The notes beneath the pieces were generated by a model. It saw only the letters and a program-made list of their open reading frames with translations, had not been told where the DNA came from and did no database searches. Below, piece by piece: positions 57,301 to 62,882 of a stretch of DNA of 64,000 bases. A program made the position numbers and the translations under genes. Source of the DNA: Camarhynchus parvulus (Eukaryota > Chordata > Aves > Passeriformes > Thraupidae); contig NC_044573.1 in the NCBI RefSeq assembly GCF_901933205.1, forward strand, positions 56,365,993-56,429,992. Reading direction: 5' to 3'. Each line of letters starts with the position of its first letter. The first letter of the stretch is position 1.

Positions 57301-59077
57301 TTAGGTTGGAATGACTGGATGGTGTGGCATGTCTTCTTTTGATCTGCTGTTTCTAATCCAGTTTAACAAAATTTATCAATAGATCTTATCTTTTCAATTT
57401 ACATTGCTAGATCAACCAATGATCCAGGAAACAATCATCACCAGACAGATGAGGAGACCCAAATACATAAAGGTCTTTCAAGGAGAAGCCAGGCTGTTGG
57501 TGCTGTGCTTAGTGTCCTCCTGGTTGTTCTCATTGCATGTCTCATAATCTTGCTGTTCTACAAAAAAGAGAGGAGGTAAGAAATTATTAAGAGGCTTTAG
57601 AAGTTTCTTTATCAGAACTTGGTTTTCTGCCAGAAATGAAATGGAACTAGTAAACTTCAGAGGTTTGGGTTCTGTTTTTCAGTTGGCAGCATCAGCTGTC
57701 AAACTGCTGGTTCCTTCAAATTCTCCATTACTGTCTGAAGGCCCATGTAAAGAGAGCTGGGGTGTACAGCTGAGTTGGTCTAGAATCTCTTGTGGGCAGC
57801 TGCTAATTAAGGAGCATAAAACAGTATGACAATATTGTTAGTATTTGATATCCCTCCACTTTCATGGAATCAGACTAGATCCATACAACAGTATCAGGGA
57901 AAAAGTGCAAGTCCTGCTGTTCCTCTGCTTTCCAGATGACTTTTGGGGTGTTTTCACCTTAGATATGAAGGCCAGAGGGGTTTCAGAACAGTAAGTCTGA
58001 AGCTGTAGCAAGGGGGAAGATGTACATCATCCTGAACTGGATTTGGATAGAGTGGTTCAGGGTCAGTGTGATAGGTTGTAGCTCATTTGTTGACATGCTT
58101 TATGTTGATGGTAAAATTCCAGTGAAGAAAAGCAAGGGCTAATAAGTGGATATAGTGTTCCTAATATAATATTCTTTCCTTTGTTTAGGGAAATTGTAAT
58201 AAACAAGATAACAAACTGCTGCAGAAGATCATCTGGTGTTTCTTACAAATACACAAAGGTAATGCAGTGACAAAATCAAATTTGTTTCTTGTCGCGTTTT
58301 CTGAATAGGAAGCTTTTGCTAATAAATAAATAACCCCCTTAATTCCTTATTCCTTAAGTGCATGGAAACCATATGGTGTGGCATCAGGAAAGCCACATAG
58401 CTGATATATATATATATATTTATATTGTGAAATGGGTAAGGAAGATGCAGTTGAGAAAATGAAGAGCAGTCCATAAATCCCCAAATAACATGTAAATGTA
58501 CAAGAAGAGAACCAAGTCAGTTTCAGCTCAGTGAAAAGTGATGCTCTTGCAGTGCTTACTCTCTCACAGCTGCCTTAAACCAAGGCCGTGCATGCTGCGG
58601 GGTCTGACCACTGGAGAGATCAGTGTGTGTTGGTCAAGAGTGGCAGATGCAGTCTCCTCTTTTCTTTTCTTGCAGATAAGCAGTGAAGAAGAAGCTAATG
58701 AGAATGAGACAGAGTGGCTTATGGAGGAAGTTGCAGCACCAAATCCAAGAACAGCCAAAGGAGGGCAGGAGAACGGTCACATTGCTACAAAGTCTGTTAC
58801 GTCTGAAGCCCTTACCTCTCTCCATGTGGATGATCTGGACAGTGAGGATGAAGTGTTAACTATTCCAGATGTAAAGATTCAAACAGGAAGAGGACTAGAC
58901 AAGAGCAAGCACCCACAAAAGAAGCCACACAATTTTGGCAGTGATAACAAATCTTATTTACTGAATGGAGGAAAGGAAACAAAAGCAATAGCAAAGCCAG
59001 GCCAGCATCAGGCACAGAACTCTACAAATACAGCATCGTTTCATGATGATAGTGATGAGGACTTGTTGAATATTTAA
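2835..59077 (+). CDS. IGF2R: Cation-independent mannose-6-phosphate receptor (CI-MPR/IGF2R), complete, 48 coding exons
   Basis: Type I membrane receptor that binds mannose-6-phosphate on lysosomal hydrolases in the trans-Golgi and at the cell surface and delivers them to endosomes. I identified it by clear similarity to mammalian IGF2R across every exon. The 48 exons total 7407 nt (2468 residues plus stop), close to the roughly 2,500 residues of mammalian receptors, with all phases compatible and no stop. Order: signal peptide (about 1-24), 15 MRH repeats (about 24-2260), a fibronectin II module inside repeat 13 (about 1873-1921), membrane helix (about 2285-2307), cytoplasmic tail (2308-2468). 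Glycan-contact residues are present in repeat 3 (Q372, R414, E439, Y444), repeat 5 (Q669, R712, E734, Y739) and repeat 9 (Q1261, H1298, R1303, E1323, Y1329). Tail signals are YTKI (2333-2336), an ETEWLM stretch and a C-terminal DEDLL. Repeat 11 lacks the mammalian IGF-II contact residues. Domain borders are approximate; splice sites are read by eye. Confidence 0.97.
3726..3761 (+). repeat. 36-bp dispersed repeat, intron 1 copy
   Basis: Differs from the upstream copy by one C-to-T change. It is bracketed by 8-bp inverted arms, aacaatat (3714-3721) and atattgtt (3762-3769), which are absent around the other copy. Confidence 0.9.
9267..9302. repeat. T24 homopolymer followed by (GT)6
   Basis: A run of 24 T at 9267-9290 followed directly by gtgtgtgtgtgt. 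Simple repeat in intron 1, likely length-polymorphic. Confidence 0.9.
11232..11365 (+). CDS. IGF2R: IGF2R exon 2 (repeat 1)
   Basis: Acceptor tcttttcag; donor gtaag. Encodes YTWEAID...KINFC...[10 protein letters not shown], matching the start of repeat 1 in mammals. 134 nt, ends in phase 1. Confidence 0.96.
13593..13619. repeat. T27 homopolymer
   Basis: 27 consecutive T in intron 2, following gttgtg. It could be the poly(A) of a minus-strand retroposed copy, but no recognisable source sequence lies beside it. Confidence 0.85.
15603..16194 (+). repeat. CR1 LINE 3' fragment, about 590 bp
   Basis: Contains CR1 landmarks: ggccagcaggtcgagggagg, actgcacctgggctactg, ttggagcgggtccagagg, gttgaagatgtccctgc and an end at aaccattctatga. 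Plus orientation; reading frame broken, so an inactive reverse-transcriptase 3' remnant. It lacks part of the usual terminal region. Confidence 0.9.
16622..16746 (+). CDS. IGF2R: IGF2R exon 3 (repeat 1)
   Basis: Acceptor ccctag, donor gtaag. Completes a split Gly codon and encodes a stretch ending INFLCGKTL, as in mammals. 125 nt, ends in phase 0. Confidence 0.95.
18350..18448 (+). CDS. IGF2R: IGF2R exon 4 (end of repeat 1, start of repeat 2)
   Basis: 33 codons encoding [19 protein letters not shown] and following residues, near identical to mammals. Acceptor aatag, donor gtaat. Confidence 0.96.
18818..18947 (+). CDS. IGF2R: IGF2R exon 5 (repeat 2)
   Basis: Encodes [15 protein letters not shown]...FINVCRDI. 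Acceptor ttctag; donor at gatatag|gttt, a weaker gttt donor. 130 nt, phase 1. Confidence 0.94.
19950..20070 (+). CDS. IGF2R: IGF2R exon 6 (repeat 2)
   Basis: Encodes [20 protein letters not shown] and following residues. The least conserved exon of repeat 2 but with Cys pattern and phase kept; acceptor aaccag, donor gtatgc. 121 nt. Confidence 0.92.
21178..21295 (+). CDS. IGF2R: IGF2R exon 7 (repeat 2)
   Basis: Encodes [15 protein letters not shown] and [15 protein letters not shown]. Acceptor tttctag, donor gtaact. 118 nt, phase 0 at end. Confidence 0.95.
22834..22996 (+). CDS. IGF2R: IGF2R exon 8 (end of repeat 2, start of repeat 3)
   Basis: Encodes [20 protein letters not shown] then [11 protein letters not shown]. 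Acceptor gttttag, donor gtaagc. 163 nt, phase 1. Confidence 0.96.
23149..23329 (+). CDS. IGF2R: IGF2R exon 9 (repeat 3, M6P site)
   Basis: Encodes [13 protein letters not shown] and SCQVKLS...RFANQTLR. The Gln of CQV (residue 372) is the conserved mannose-6-phosphate contact of repeat 3. 181 nt, phase 2. Confidence 0.96.
24074..24177 (+). CDS. IGF2R: IGF2R exon 10 (repeat 3, M6P site)
   Basis: Encodes [11 protein letters not shown] and [15 protein letters not shown]. Ser410 and Arg414 correspond to the essential Ser/Arg of the repeat 3 sugar site. 104 nt. Confidence 0.96.
24554..24718 (+). CDS. IGF2R: IGF2R exon 11 (repeat 3 end, repeat 4 start)
   Basis: Encodes [19 protein letters not shown]; Glu439 and Tyr444 complete the repeat 3 M6P site. 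The acceptor (cccatgttaag) has a short pyrimidine tract but is supported by phase and homology. 165 nt. Confidence 0.94.
24935..25100 (-). repeat. CR1 LINE 3' fragment, minus orientation
   Basis: Intron 11. Begins cacagaatcacagtttgggttggaagg and continues with catccagcctggccttgaac, a classic reverse-complement CR1 3' end. Confidence 0.9.
25395..25535 (+). CDS. IGF2R: IGF2R exon 12 (repeat 4)
   Basis: Encodes [15 protein letters not shown], then [12 protein letters not shown] and DGAAICSV. Acceptor atttcag, donor gtgag. 141 nt. Confidence 0.95.
25896..26048 (+). CDS. IGF2R: IGF2R exon 13 (repeat 4)
   Basis: Encodes [25 protein letters not shown] and TLICRPG. 153 nt, phase 1. Confidence 0.95.
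26650..26718. repeat. Short tandem repeat, three units of 20-28 bp
   Basis: Units beginning ccagttttgtat start at 26650, 26671 and 26699; the middle one carries a 7-nt internal duplication (ttttgta). Intron 13. Confidence 0.85.
26975..27106 (+). CDS. IGF2R: IGF2R exon 14 (repeat 4 end, repeat 5 start)
   Basis: Encodes [29 protein letters not shown] and SDPQAG. Acceptor ataccag, donor gtatg. 132 nt. Confidence 0.96.
27500..27647 (+). CDS. IGF2R: IGF2R exon 15 (repeat 5, phosphodiester site)
   Basis: Encodes [18 protein letters not shown] and AACQVTR. Gln669 is the conserved ligand contact of repeat 5. 148 nt, phase 2. Confidence 0.95.
28070..28320 (+). repeat. CR1 LINE 3' end, plus orientation
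   Basis: Intron 15. Carries ccatatggccttaggttgtgcc, gggttgtcaggcattg and ends gacttgatctgggaggtcttttccaacc plus the degenerate terminal repeats. Confidence 0.9.
29023..29200 (+). CDS. IGF2R: IGF2R exon 16 (repeat 5)
   Basis: Encodes [16 protein letters not shown] and [12 protein letters not shown]; Arg712 is the repeat 5 sugar-binding Arg. 178 nt, phase 0. Confidence 0.96.
29759..29874 (+). CDS. IGF2R: IGF2R exon 17 (repeat 5 end, repeat 6 start)
   Basis: Encodes [18 protein letters not shown], with Glu734 and Tyr739 completing the repeat 5 site, then ECVVTDRNN...QYDLSR. 116 nt. Confidence 0.95.
30258..30420 (+). CDS. IGF2R: IGF2R exon 18 (repeat 6)
   Basis: Encodes [21 protein letters not shown] and [10 protein letters not shown]. 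The strong donor is TCT|gtgagt at 30421; a second in-phase GT six bases upstream (cag|gttt) is possible. 163 nt. Confidence 0.93.
31920..32099 (+). CDS. IGF2R: IGF2R exon 19 (repeat 6)
   Basis: Encodes [19 protein letters not shown] and [13 protein letters not shown]. 60 codons, phases 0/0. Confidence 0.95.
33123..33224 (+). CDS. IGF2R: IGF2R exon 20 (repeat 6 end, repeat 7 start)
   Basis: Encodes [15 protein letters not shown] and following residues to NDSQ. 34 codons; acceptor tttccag, donor gtgag. Confidence 0.94.
33591..33740 (+). repeat. tRNA-Ile-headed SINE with CR1-like tail
   Basis: Intron 20. The head (about 33591-33677) follows tRNA-Ile(AAT): ttagcttggttgctcagag, then atgctaataacaccaagg, then a B-box-like GGTTTGATTCC at 33644-33654, with a short duplication before the 3' acceptor arm. 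The tail (about 33683-33740) reads gttagactcaatgatctttg, then gggtcccttccaa, then attctgtga, as in a CR1 3' end. It resembles the songbird SINE TguSINE1. It is a retroposon, not a functional tRNA: the acceptor stem does not pair well. Confidence 0.85.
34079..34180 (+). CDS. IGF2R: IGF2R exon 21 (repeat 7)
   Basis: Encodes [18 protein letters not shown] and [12 protein letters not shown]. 34 codons; acceptor ttcccag, donor gtaagg. Confidence 0.95.
34817..34991 (+). CDS. IGF2R: IGF2R exon 22 (repeat 7)
   Basis: Encodes [10 protein letters not shown] and [19 protein letters not shown]. 175 nt, phase 1. Confidence 0.95.
34992..36318 (+). other. IGF2R: IGF2R intron 22
   Basis: 1.3 kb of AT-rich unique sequence. 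I see no gene, transposon or notable repeat in it. Confidence 0.75.
36319..36486 (+). CDS. IGF2R: IGF2R exon 23 (repeat 7 end, repeat 8 start)
   Basis: Encodes FRVTFICND, then [20 protein letters not shown], very close to mammals. 168 nt. Confidence 0.96.
37036..37179 (+). CDS. IGF2R: IGF2R exon 24 (repeat 8)
   Basis: Encodes [13 protein letters not shown], then [18 protein letters not shown]. 144 nt, phase 1. Confidence 0.95.
37310..37349. repeat. 20-bp perfect palindrome plus 14-bp direct repeat
   Basis: TGGGTGACATATGTCACCCA at 37311-37330 equals its own reverse complement; ctgggtgacatatg (37310-37323) recurs at 37336-37349. Intron 24. Confidence 0.95.
37528..38104 (-). mobile_element. 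Avian endogenous retrovirus solo LTR, minus orientation
   Basis: Intron 24. Ends are TG and CA. The minus strand begins with the familiar avian LTR form (tgtactagtttcagctgggtagag) and contains a TATA-like atataaaa and an attaaa followed by a T-rich run. The flanks taaag (37523-37527) and gaaag (38105-38109) are a near-matching 5-bp target duplication. No gag, pol or env sequence is present. Confidence 0.85.
38480..38658 (+). CDS. IGF2R: IGF2R exon 25 (repeat 8)
   Basis: Encodes [28 protein letters not shown] and [10 protein letters not shown]. Acceptor cctgtag, donor gtaat. 179 nt, ends phase 0. Confidence 0.96.
39030..39117 (+). CDS. IGF2R: IGF2R exon 26 (repeat 8 end)
   Basis: Encodes [19 protein letters not shown], then [11 protein letters not shown]. 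88 nt, phase 1. Confidence 0.94.
39118..40518 (+). other. IGF2R: IGF2R intron 26
   Basis: 1.4 kb of AT-rich unique sequence; I see nothing further in it. Confidence 0.75.
40519..40725 (+). CDS. IGF2R: IGF2R exon 27 (repeat 9, high-affinity M6P site)
   Basis: Encodes [30 protein letters not shown] and SCQVKK. Gln1261 is the conserved sugar contact. 207 nt. Confidence 0.96.
41092..41222 (+). CDS. IGF2R: IGF2R exon 28 (repeat 9, M6P site)
   Basis: Encodes [12 protein letters not shown], then [16 protein letters not shown]. His1298 and Arg1303 match the repeat 9 ligand residues. 131 nt, ends phase 0. Confidence 0.96.
41904..42001 (+). CDS. IGF2R: IGF2R exon 29 (repeat 9 end, repeat 10 start)
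   Basis: Encodes [18 protein letters not shown], with Glu1323 and Tyr1329 completing the repeat 9 site. 98 nt, ends in a split Lys codon. Confidence 0.95.
42815..42951 (+). CDS. IGF2R: IGF2R exon 30 (repeat 10)
   Basis: Encodes [23 protein letters not shown] and [10 protein letters not shown]. 137 nt; donor cac|gtaag. Confidence 0.95.
43550..43740 (+). CDS. IGF2R: IGF2R exon 31 (repeat 10)
   Basis: Encodes [38 protein letters not shown] and LRLKCDES. 191 nt, ends phase 0. Confidence 0.95.
44307..44433 (+). CDS. IGF2R: IGF2R exon 32 (repeat 10 end, repeat 11 start)
   Basis: Encodes [18 protein letters not shown] and [11 protein letters not shown]. 127 nt. Confidence 0.95.
44789..44911 (+). 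CDS. IGF2R: IGF2R exon 33 (repeat 11)
   Basis: Encodes [16 protein letters not shown], then [13 protein letters not shown]. The SDSHNR segment (1519-1524) replaces the mammalian AB loop that contacts IGF-II. 123 nt. Confidence 0.95.
45917..46179 (+). CDS. IGF2R: IGF2R exon 34 (repeat 11, IGF-II site region)
   Basis: Encodes [14 protein letters not shown] (CD loop), [18 protein letters not shown] (FG loop), FSFVCKSD and [16 protein letters not shown]. The CD loop is two residues longer than in mammals and lacks the Phe and the Ile that anchor IGF-II. 263 nt, ends phase 0. Confidence 0.96.
46180..47822 (+). other. IGF2R: IGF2R intron 34
   Basis: 1.6 kb of AT-rich sequence without a recognised repeat or gene. 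Confidence 0.75.
47823..48035 (+). CDS. IGF2R: IGF2R exon 35 (repeat 12)
   Basis: Encodes [31 protein letters not shown] and GAAVCMVPV. 71 codons, phases 0/0. Confidence 0.96.
48957..49106 (+). CDS. IGF2R: IGF2R exon 36 (repeat 12)
   Basis: Encodes [19 protein letters not shown], then [11 protein letters not shown]. 50 codons, phases 0/0. Confidence 0.95.
49107..50128 (+). other. IGF2R: IGF2R intron 36
   Basis: 1.0 kb of AT-rich unique sequence; nothing recognised. Confidence 0.75.
50129..50290 (+). CDS. IGF2R: IGF2R exon 37 (repeat 12 end, repeat 13 start)
   Basis: Encodes [17 protein letters not shown], then [14 protein letters not shown]. 54 codons, phases 0/0. Confidence 0.96.
50775..50976 (+). 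CDS. IGF2R: IGF2R exon 38 (repeat 13)
   Basis: Encodes [40 protein letters not shown] and GDRCPP. 202 nt, phase 1. Confidence 0.95.
51376..51522 (+). CDS. IGF2R: IGF2R exon 39 (fibronectin type II module in repeat 13)
   Basis: Encodes [28 protein letters not shown] and KWGFCSS, the four-Cys fibronectin II signature. The module sits as a single exon inside repeat 13, as in mammals. 147 nt, phase 1 at both ends, so removable in frame. Confidence 0.96.
51655..51889 (+). CDS. IGF2R: IGF2R exon 40 (repeat 13 end, repeat 14 start)
   Basis: Encodes [34 protein letters not shown] and [13 protein letters not shown]. 235 nt, ends in a split Trp codon. Confidence 0.95.
52894..53030 (+). CDS. IGF2R: IGF2R exon 41 (repeat 14)
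   Basis: Encodes [20 protein letters not shown], then [14 protein letters not shown]. 137 nt; donor gtagag. Confidence 0.95.
53275..53472 (+). repeat. CR1 LINE 3' end, plus orientation
   Basis: Intron 41. Contains aaacactggcgcaggttgtc, gtattcaaaggctgtctgg, gatgacctccagggatccc and ends with ttccaacctcagccag and gtgattctat. Confidence 0.92.
53552..53666 (+). CDS. IGF2R: IGF2R exon 42 (repeat 14)
   Basis: Encodes [27 protein letters not shown] and LQR. 115 nt, phase 2. Confidence 0.95.
54234..54667 (-). mobile_element. Endogenous retroviral solo LTR (probable)
   Basis: Intron 42. The minus strand starts TGTCATGGTTCTGGCCATGA and ends near TTAAACCATGACCG. Flanked by the 4-bp direct repeat ctag (54230-54233 and 54668-54671). 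The expected terminal CA on the minus strand has become CG. No internal retroviral genes are present. Confidence 0.7.
55037..55183 (+). CDS. IGF2R: IGF2R exon 43 (repeat 14 end, repeat 15 start)
   Basis: Encodes [19 protein letters not shown], then [16 protein letters not shown]. 147 nt. Confidence 0.95.
55652..55836 (+). CDS. IGF2R: IGF2R exon 44 (repeat 15)
   Basis: Encodes [20 protein letters not shown] and [10 protein letters not shown]. Repeat 15 is a further sugar-binding repeat in mammals; the CQV Gln is kept. 185 nt. Confidence 0.95.
56171..56357 (+). CDS. IGF2R: IGF2R exon 45 (repeat 15)
   Basis: Encodes [34 protein letters not shown] and SAVCPL. Glu and Tyr of the repeat 15 site are present. 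187 nt, ends AT|gtgag. Confidence 0.95.
57411..57575 (+). CDS. IGF2R: IGF2R exon 46 (transmembrane segment)
   Basis: Encodes a polar stalk, [15 protein letters not shown] and the hydrophobic run [16 protein letters not shown], followed by the stop-transfer KKERR. Helix at about residues 2285-2307. 165 nt. Confidence 0.95.
58189..58258 (+). CDS. IGF2R: IGF2R exon 47 (juxtamembrane tail)
   Basis: Encodes [15 protein letters not shown], then SGVSYKYTK. The last residues form the first three positions of the internalisation motif YTKI, completed by exon 48. 70 nt, ends phase 0. Confidence 0.94.
58403..58426. repeat. (AT)n microsatellite
   Basis: Near-perfect alternating AT run with one interruption (atttatat) in intron 47. 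Confidence 0.85.
58676..59077 (+). CDS. IGF2R: IGF2R exon 48 (cytoplasmic tail, stop codon)
   Basis: Encodes [35 protein letters not shown] and the C-terminal [12 protein letters not shown], then TAA at 59075-59077. These match the mammalian tail: an acidic cluster, the WLM motif and the terminal acidic-dileucine for GGA/AP-1 adaptors. The middle of the tail has diverged. Confidence 0.97.
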   Translation: MSSEEEANENETEWLMEEVAAPNPRTAKGGQENGHIATKSVTSEALTSLHVDDLDSEDEVLTIPDVKIQTGRGLDKSKHPQKKPHNFGSDNKSYLLNGGKETKAIAKPGQHQAQNSTNTASFHDDSDEDLLNI

Positions 59078-60316
59078 TAACCCTTCTTGTGCCTAATCAA
59101 ATATATATAGAGAGATTATATATAACAGGACAACATTTCCAACCAAATACGAGGACTTCAGCCTGAAAGATTTTTCTGAATTTTGCCTTTAACAAGAAAC
59201 CATTGAAAAGGGAAGAAGAGAAAGATTTCTTGGTTGTTTACAATGATCTGTTCAGTAATGACTGGATTTCTGACATCCAGTTGGCTGAGTTAGTTGACTC
59301 TCTCTAGCCAGGACACTTTTTTTTTAAGTCTCAGCATAGATGTTAAATGCTTGCTTTAAAAAGAGAAACCTTTGAAAGGAAAAGATTAAGGCTTAATGAA
59401 GCCCCTGGCTTGTGAGACTCAAGTTATCCGACTACTATCGTTTTAACTCCTTGTATTTATTGATCCTCACTACTCAGGTTTGCTTAATAGTAACATGTTC
59501 TTCCTGCCGGCAGGGTATTCTTCTATGGGCTCACCCATTGTGAGACAAGGAAAAGTATAACTTTTGTGTGTTGGGATGATTTGATGTAAATTTTGGAACT
59601 GGTCTAATTTATCCTGTAAATTTGAATATCCATTCTAATTTAAACAGATCATTGGTTCAGAGGTGTGGACTGAAAGGTACAATTCTGTATAGCTTTAGCC
59701 TGAAATGGTTGCTGTTCTTCGCATGGTGTTTTTTTTTTTTTTTTGGTACTGGTCATATGACTGACTGCATCAGTATTTGCCTAAGCAGCTGACAAGCACC
59801 CAAAGATTTTTTTTTCCTTGATTATGGCTGGACTAGGCCAACTGCACAGAGAACTGGACTCTTCAAGAACGTAGAGGCAGAGTTCCTATAATACAGTCTG
59901 CACTACCCAGTTTGTCATCACCAAGAAAAACCCAAGGAATAGAGGAGCCCTAGTCTACATAATGCCTCTCTCTGGTATTAATTTCAAGAAAATAAATCTG
60001 GGCCAATATTTTCTGATAGCCTAATTTCTAGTCTGTATGCTATGATCCTGGCCATGATCGTTGATTTGAAATGTTGCTGGTAATAAATGCAAGTCAGTTT
60101 TTCTCTAGCAGTCTTGCTCCTCTCCAGGTGTTTCCTAAATGAAATTATGGACAATGTTAGGGTTTCAAAGCCTTGTACAAGAACATGCATTGGTTAGAAT
60201 TTTTGAAACTTTTTGTTGTTCCATTTGGCTGGCTTATTCAGTTTCAACAATGGTTTCTTTTTATAAAAACTCCATTTTGAATCAAAATAGTGTAATATAA
60301 AGTATTCAGCAATTTC

Positions 60317-60322
60317 AATAAA
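60317..60322 (+). terminator. Candidate proximal poly(A) signal AATAAA
   Basis: AATAAA about 1.24 kb after the IGF2R stop codon; another lies at 59991-59996. Use would give a shorter 3' UTR. Confidence 0.4.
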
Positions 60323-61326
60323 AGATATGAAGTGGGTATTCCAAATCCCACATTTCAAGTCTGGAATCTTTCTTGCACTATTCTGTGTGCTGCTCACCAG
60401 CCTGGTGAGGCCCTTTCCTGCTGTGATGGTTAATACTTCAATCATGTCACTCAAAATGAGAATCAGTGTTTGATGACAAAGATCAGAATACATAGGCAGG
60501 CCCTGGTGGTGTATTCATTCTTTAATCAGGCTTGGGTGTTCCTCTTGTATTGCTACAAGTGTAGCTGTGAGTCAGTTTGGCTTAAGCTGCATCTTTTCAA
60601 ACTTAAATCAGCATTTTCATATTTATAGTTAGGGGAGCTTGCTGAAGTGAGAGGCTTGATGGTGTATTTTTAATTCTATCTGTTATCATTACAACAGTTC
60701 TCTCAATGCATGTCAGAGGGTTCTGCTTCCCTTGCCCAGGTCATCAGGGTTGGCATTTTGGAGTTACTTGATCCATGAACCAACTGCATGAAATTATTTC
60801 TTCTGCTAAAATCACACGGTCTCTTGGTTTGGGCTGTGCCTAGCAAGGCTTAGGTAGAACAGAGCTGCTCTGTCTGAGAGCGCATATCTGAGCAAAAACA
60901 ATGTTATAATTTGTATCTGACAGTGGGTGACTTCAGTGCCTGGTCTTGGAACTATTGCCCACTTTTTACCCAGGCATTTGTAGGTAGCCTGGCTGAATCT
61001 TCCCTCATAGAAAGCTGGATGCATAACCAGCTTCACCAGATGATTTTTCCCAGAAGAATACTCAACTATGTGGAGGGAAGGGTTATGAGAATAGCAGTGC
61101 CCAGATGAGTCTGTACAAATGGCTGGGCCAGGAGCAGAAGCTTTGCTAGTCAGCATCACAACTCCTTGGGAAGTGTCCTTTAGAAACCCACCTGCCTGGC
61201 AGAGTTCACACAGCCCCTTCTGGGCTGGCTGCAGAGAGAATGGTGGGAAATGGGGAAAAATAGCCTAGTCTAGATCAAACTTCTGTAGTTCAAGTGAAAC
61301 TTTTGCACACCATTACCAACTGTTTA

Positions 61327-61332
61327 AATAAA
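61327..61332 (+). terminator. Candidate distal poly(A) signal AATAAA
   Basis: AATAAA followed closely by a GT-rich tract, the typical arrangement of an animal cleavage site. About 2.25 kb after the stop. Confidence 0.5.
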
Positions 61333-61350
61333 GCTGTTGGAAAAGAAGTG

Positions 61351-62882
61351 ATGTGAGCGGGTTTTGGGTGTGCTTTTAAGATGCAGCCTAATGCCTTAGC
61401 TTCACCCACTTCCCAGGCAGGCTTTGACTTCCGTTCCCTTGGCTCCAGCTGAGTGCACACCTCCCCCTGCTGAGGGAGGTTGCAGGGGCTGGCTGTGAGT
61501 GTGGTGACTGCTCTGCACGTTTGTGTCCCTGTTCCCCTCCCCAGTTCCACATGGAGCTCCTGCAGCCAGGGAGGCAAAGGTCTGGAGTGGGGTGGTGCTG
61601 TGCTTGGCTGAGGGTGACACAGCTCTGAGTGGCCAGGAGAGGAGTTCTTGTTAACTTGGTGTAGATGCTCCTGACAGAGAAGACGATGGAGCAGGAGAGG
61701 AGAAAGCACATCTGTTTGATATGGGGAAGGTTCTTGAACTGTTGGTTTGCAAAGCAGCTTTCACAGCTGCTTAGTCTTGATCTGTAGTTGATGAGCAGTG
61801 AGATGAAGTTCTGTTTCAATGCCTGGTCCAGAATGGCCTTCTAAGCCTGGTTTATTTTTTTCAGAGTGTATTGTGTCTTTAATTCTTTTTTCTTTGTTGC
61901 CTAAGCTATTCCAATTGCTTTACAGACGATTTTTCACTTTTCAAAAACTGTCTTTTAAATGTTACCTCCACTTAGGCTTTTCTTTCTGATGGAAGGCTGC
62001 TGTGGTCAGCAAAAGATATGGGAGTAGCTGATATCTATCCATAGGTAGGACAATGTACCACTGGAGCCTAATAAAACTGCATTTATTTGAGGTGCCTTCA
62101 AGGAAGCCTACCTGAAGTCCTATAGGTCTTCTGTGGTAAAAAAAAAAAAAAAAGCTGTTTTGGCCATAGACACTGTATAGTATGGCTTTCCACAGCTATT
62201 CGCAGTGCATAATTCTGTAATGAATGCGTTTTCTCTTTTGGATCGCTGCAAAAATATGGTCAGGTGAAAGTGTGTTCCCTGATGGGGAGAGGTTTTCCTT
62301 GGGAATGGAAGAGTGTGGAGGGTGAGGGGTGAGACACATGTGACAGAGGAGTTTTCAGGAAAGCTGGTCCTTTGCTGCTCTATGGCTCAATGTGTAGACA
62401 TTCCTTTTTGAGTGTACCCACCTGTTTTTTACAGATCCTGGTTAAGAAGCTTTGCTCATGTGGCGCCCAGCCATTCTGCACTAAACCCATGTGTTGCCTG
62501 TATGCTGGTAGAATTTTCCATCTATGTTTGCTGCTTAAAAATGCCTATTATTTGAGGAGCTGACTTGCCTAACTAAAAAAATAACCCCCAAACCCCCCAA
62601 AAAATCTGAAGGGCTGTGACCCATAGGAGCTGTTCCAGAGAACAGGAATGTATAAGTGCTCTGATTAGGGGTTAAAGGCAAATTCACCTTAGGTGAATTA
62701 AGGTCTGATTTCAAATGAAACCTAAAAAATAGAGCTTGCAACATGTAGTTTAATAATTTATAGAGTTAGTCTTGACTTTTGGTCAAATATCTTTGTAACT
62801 TAAATAGCTTTGCTGCCAACTAAATATATCAGGGCTGCAGAGAGGACCTAGCTGAGGTCTTTGAGGTGGTTTGAGTGCCAAA
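61351..62882. other. Intergenic DNA between IGF2R and the SLC22A gene
   Basis: Contains a GC-richer block at about 61400-61700 without recognised homology, an A-run (about 62138-62153) and the unmapped promoter and 5' UTR of the SLC22A gene. No other gene is supported. Confidence 0.6.

Larger units (their letters stand above)
59078..61350 (+). other. IGF2R: Probable IGF2R 3' UTR
   Basis: Noncoding AT-rich sequence after the stop with no conserved ORF. AATAAA occurs at 59991-59996, 60317-60322 and 61327-61332; the last is followed within about 40 bp by GT-rich sequence (tgatgtgagcgggttttggg), making it the best distal poly(A) site. Extent is inferred. Confidence 0.5.

Noticed and set aside
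61290..61819. 139-143-codon minus-strand frames after IGF2R
   Set aside because: Two overlapping frames with Ser/Pro/His-rich, low-complexity products in a GC-rich block; no homology recognised and no splice context.
62871..62882. Extended start of the SLC22A exon four codons upstream
   Set aside because: The codon there is TTG, not ATG; the ATG at 62883 aligns with the family N-terminus MPT.
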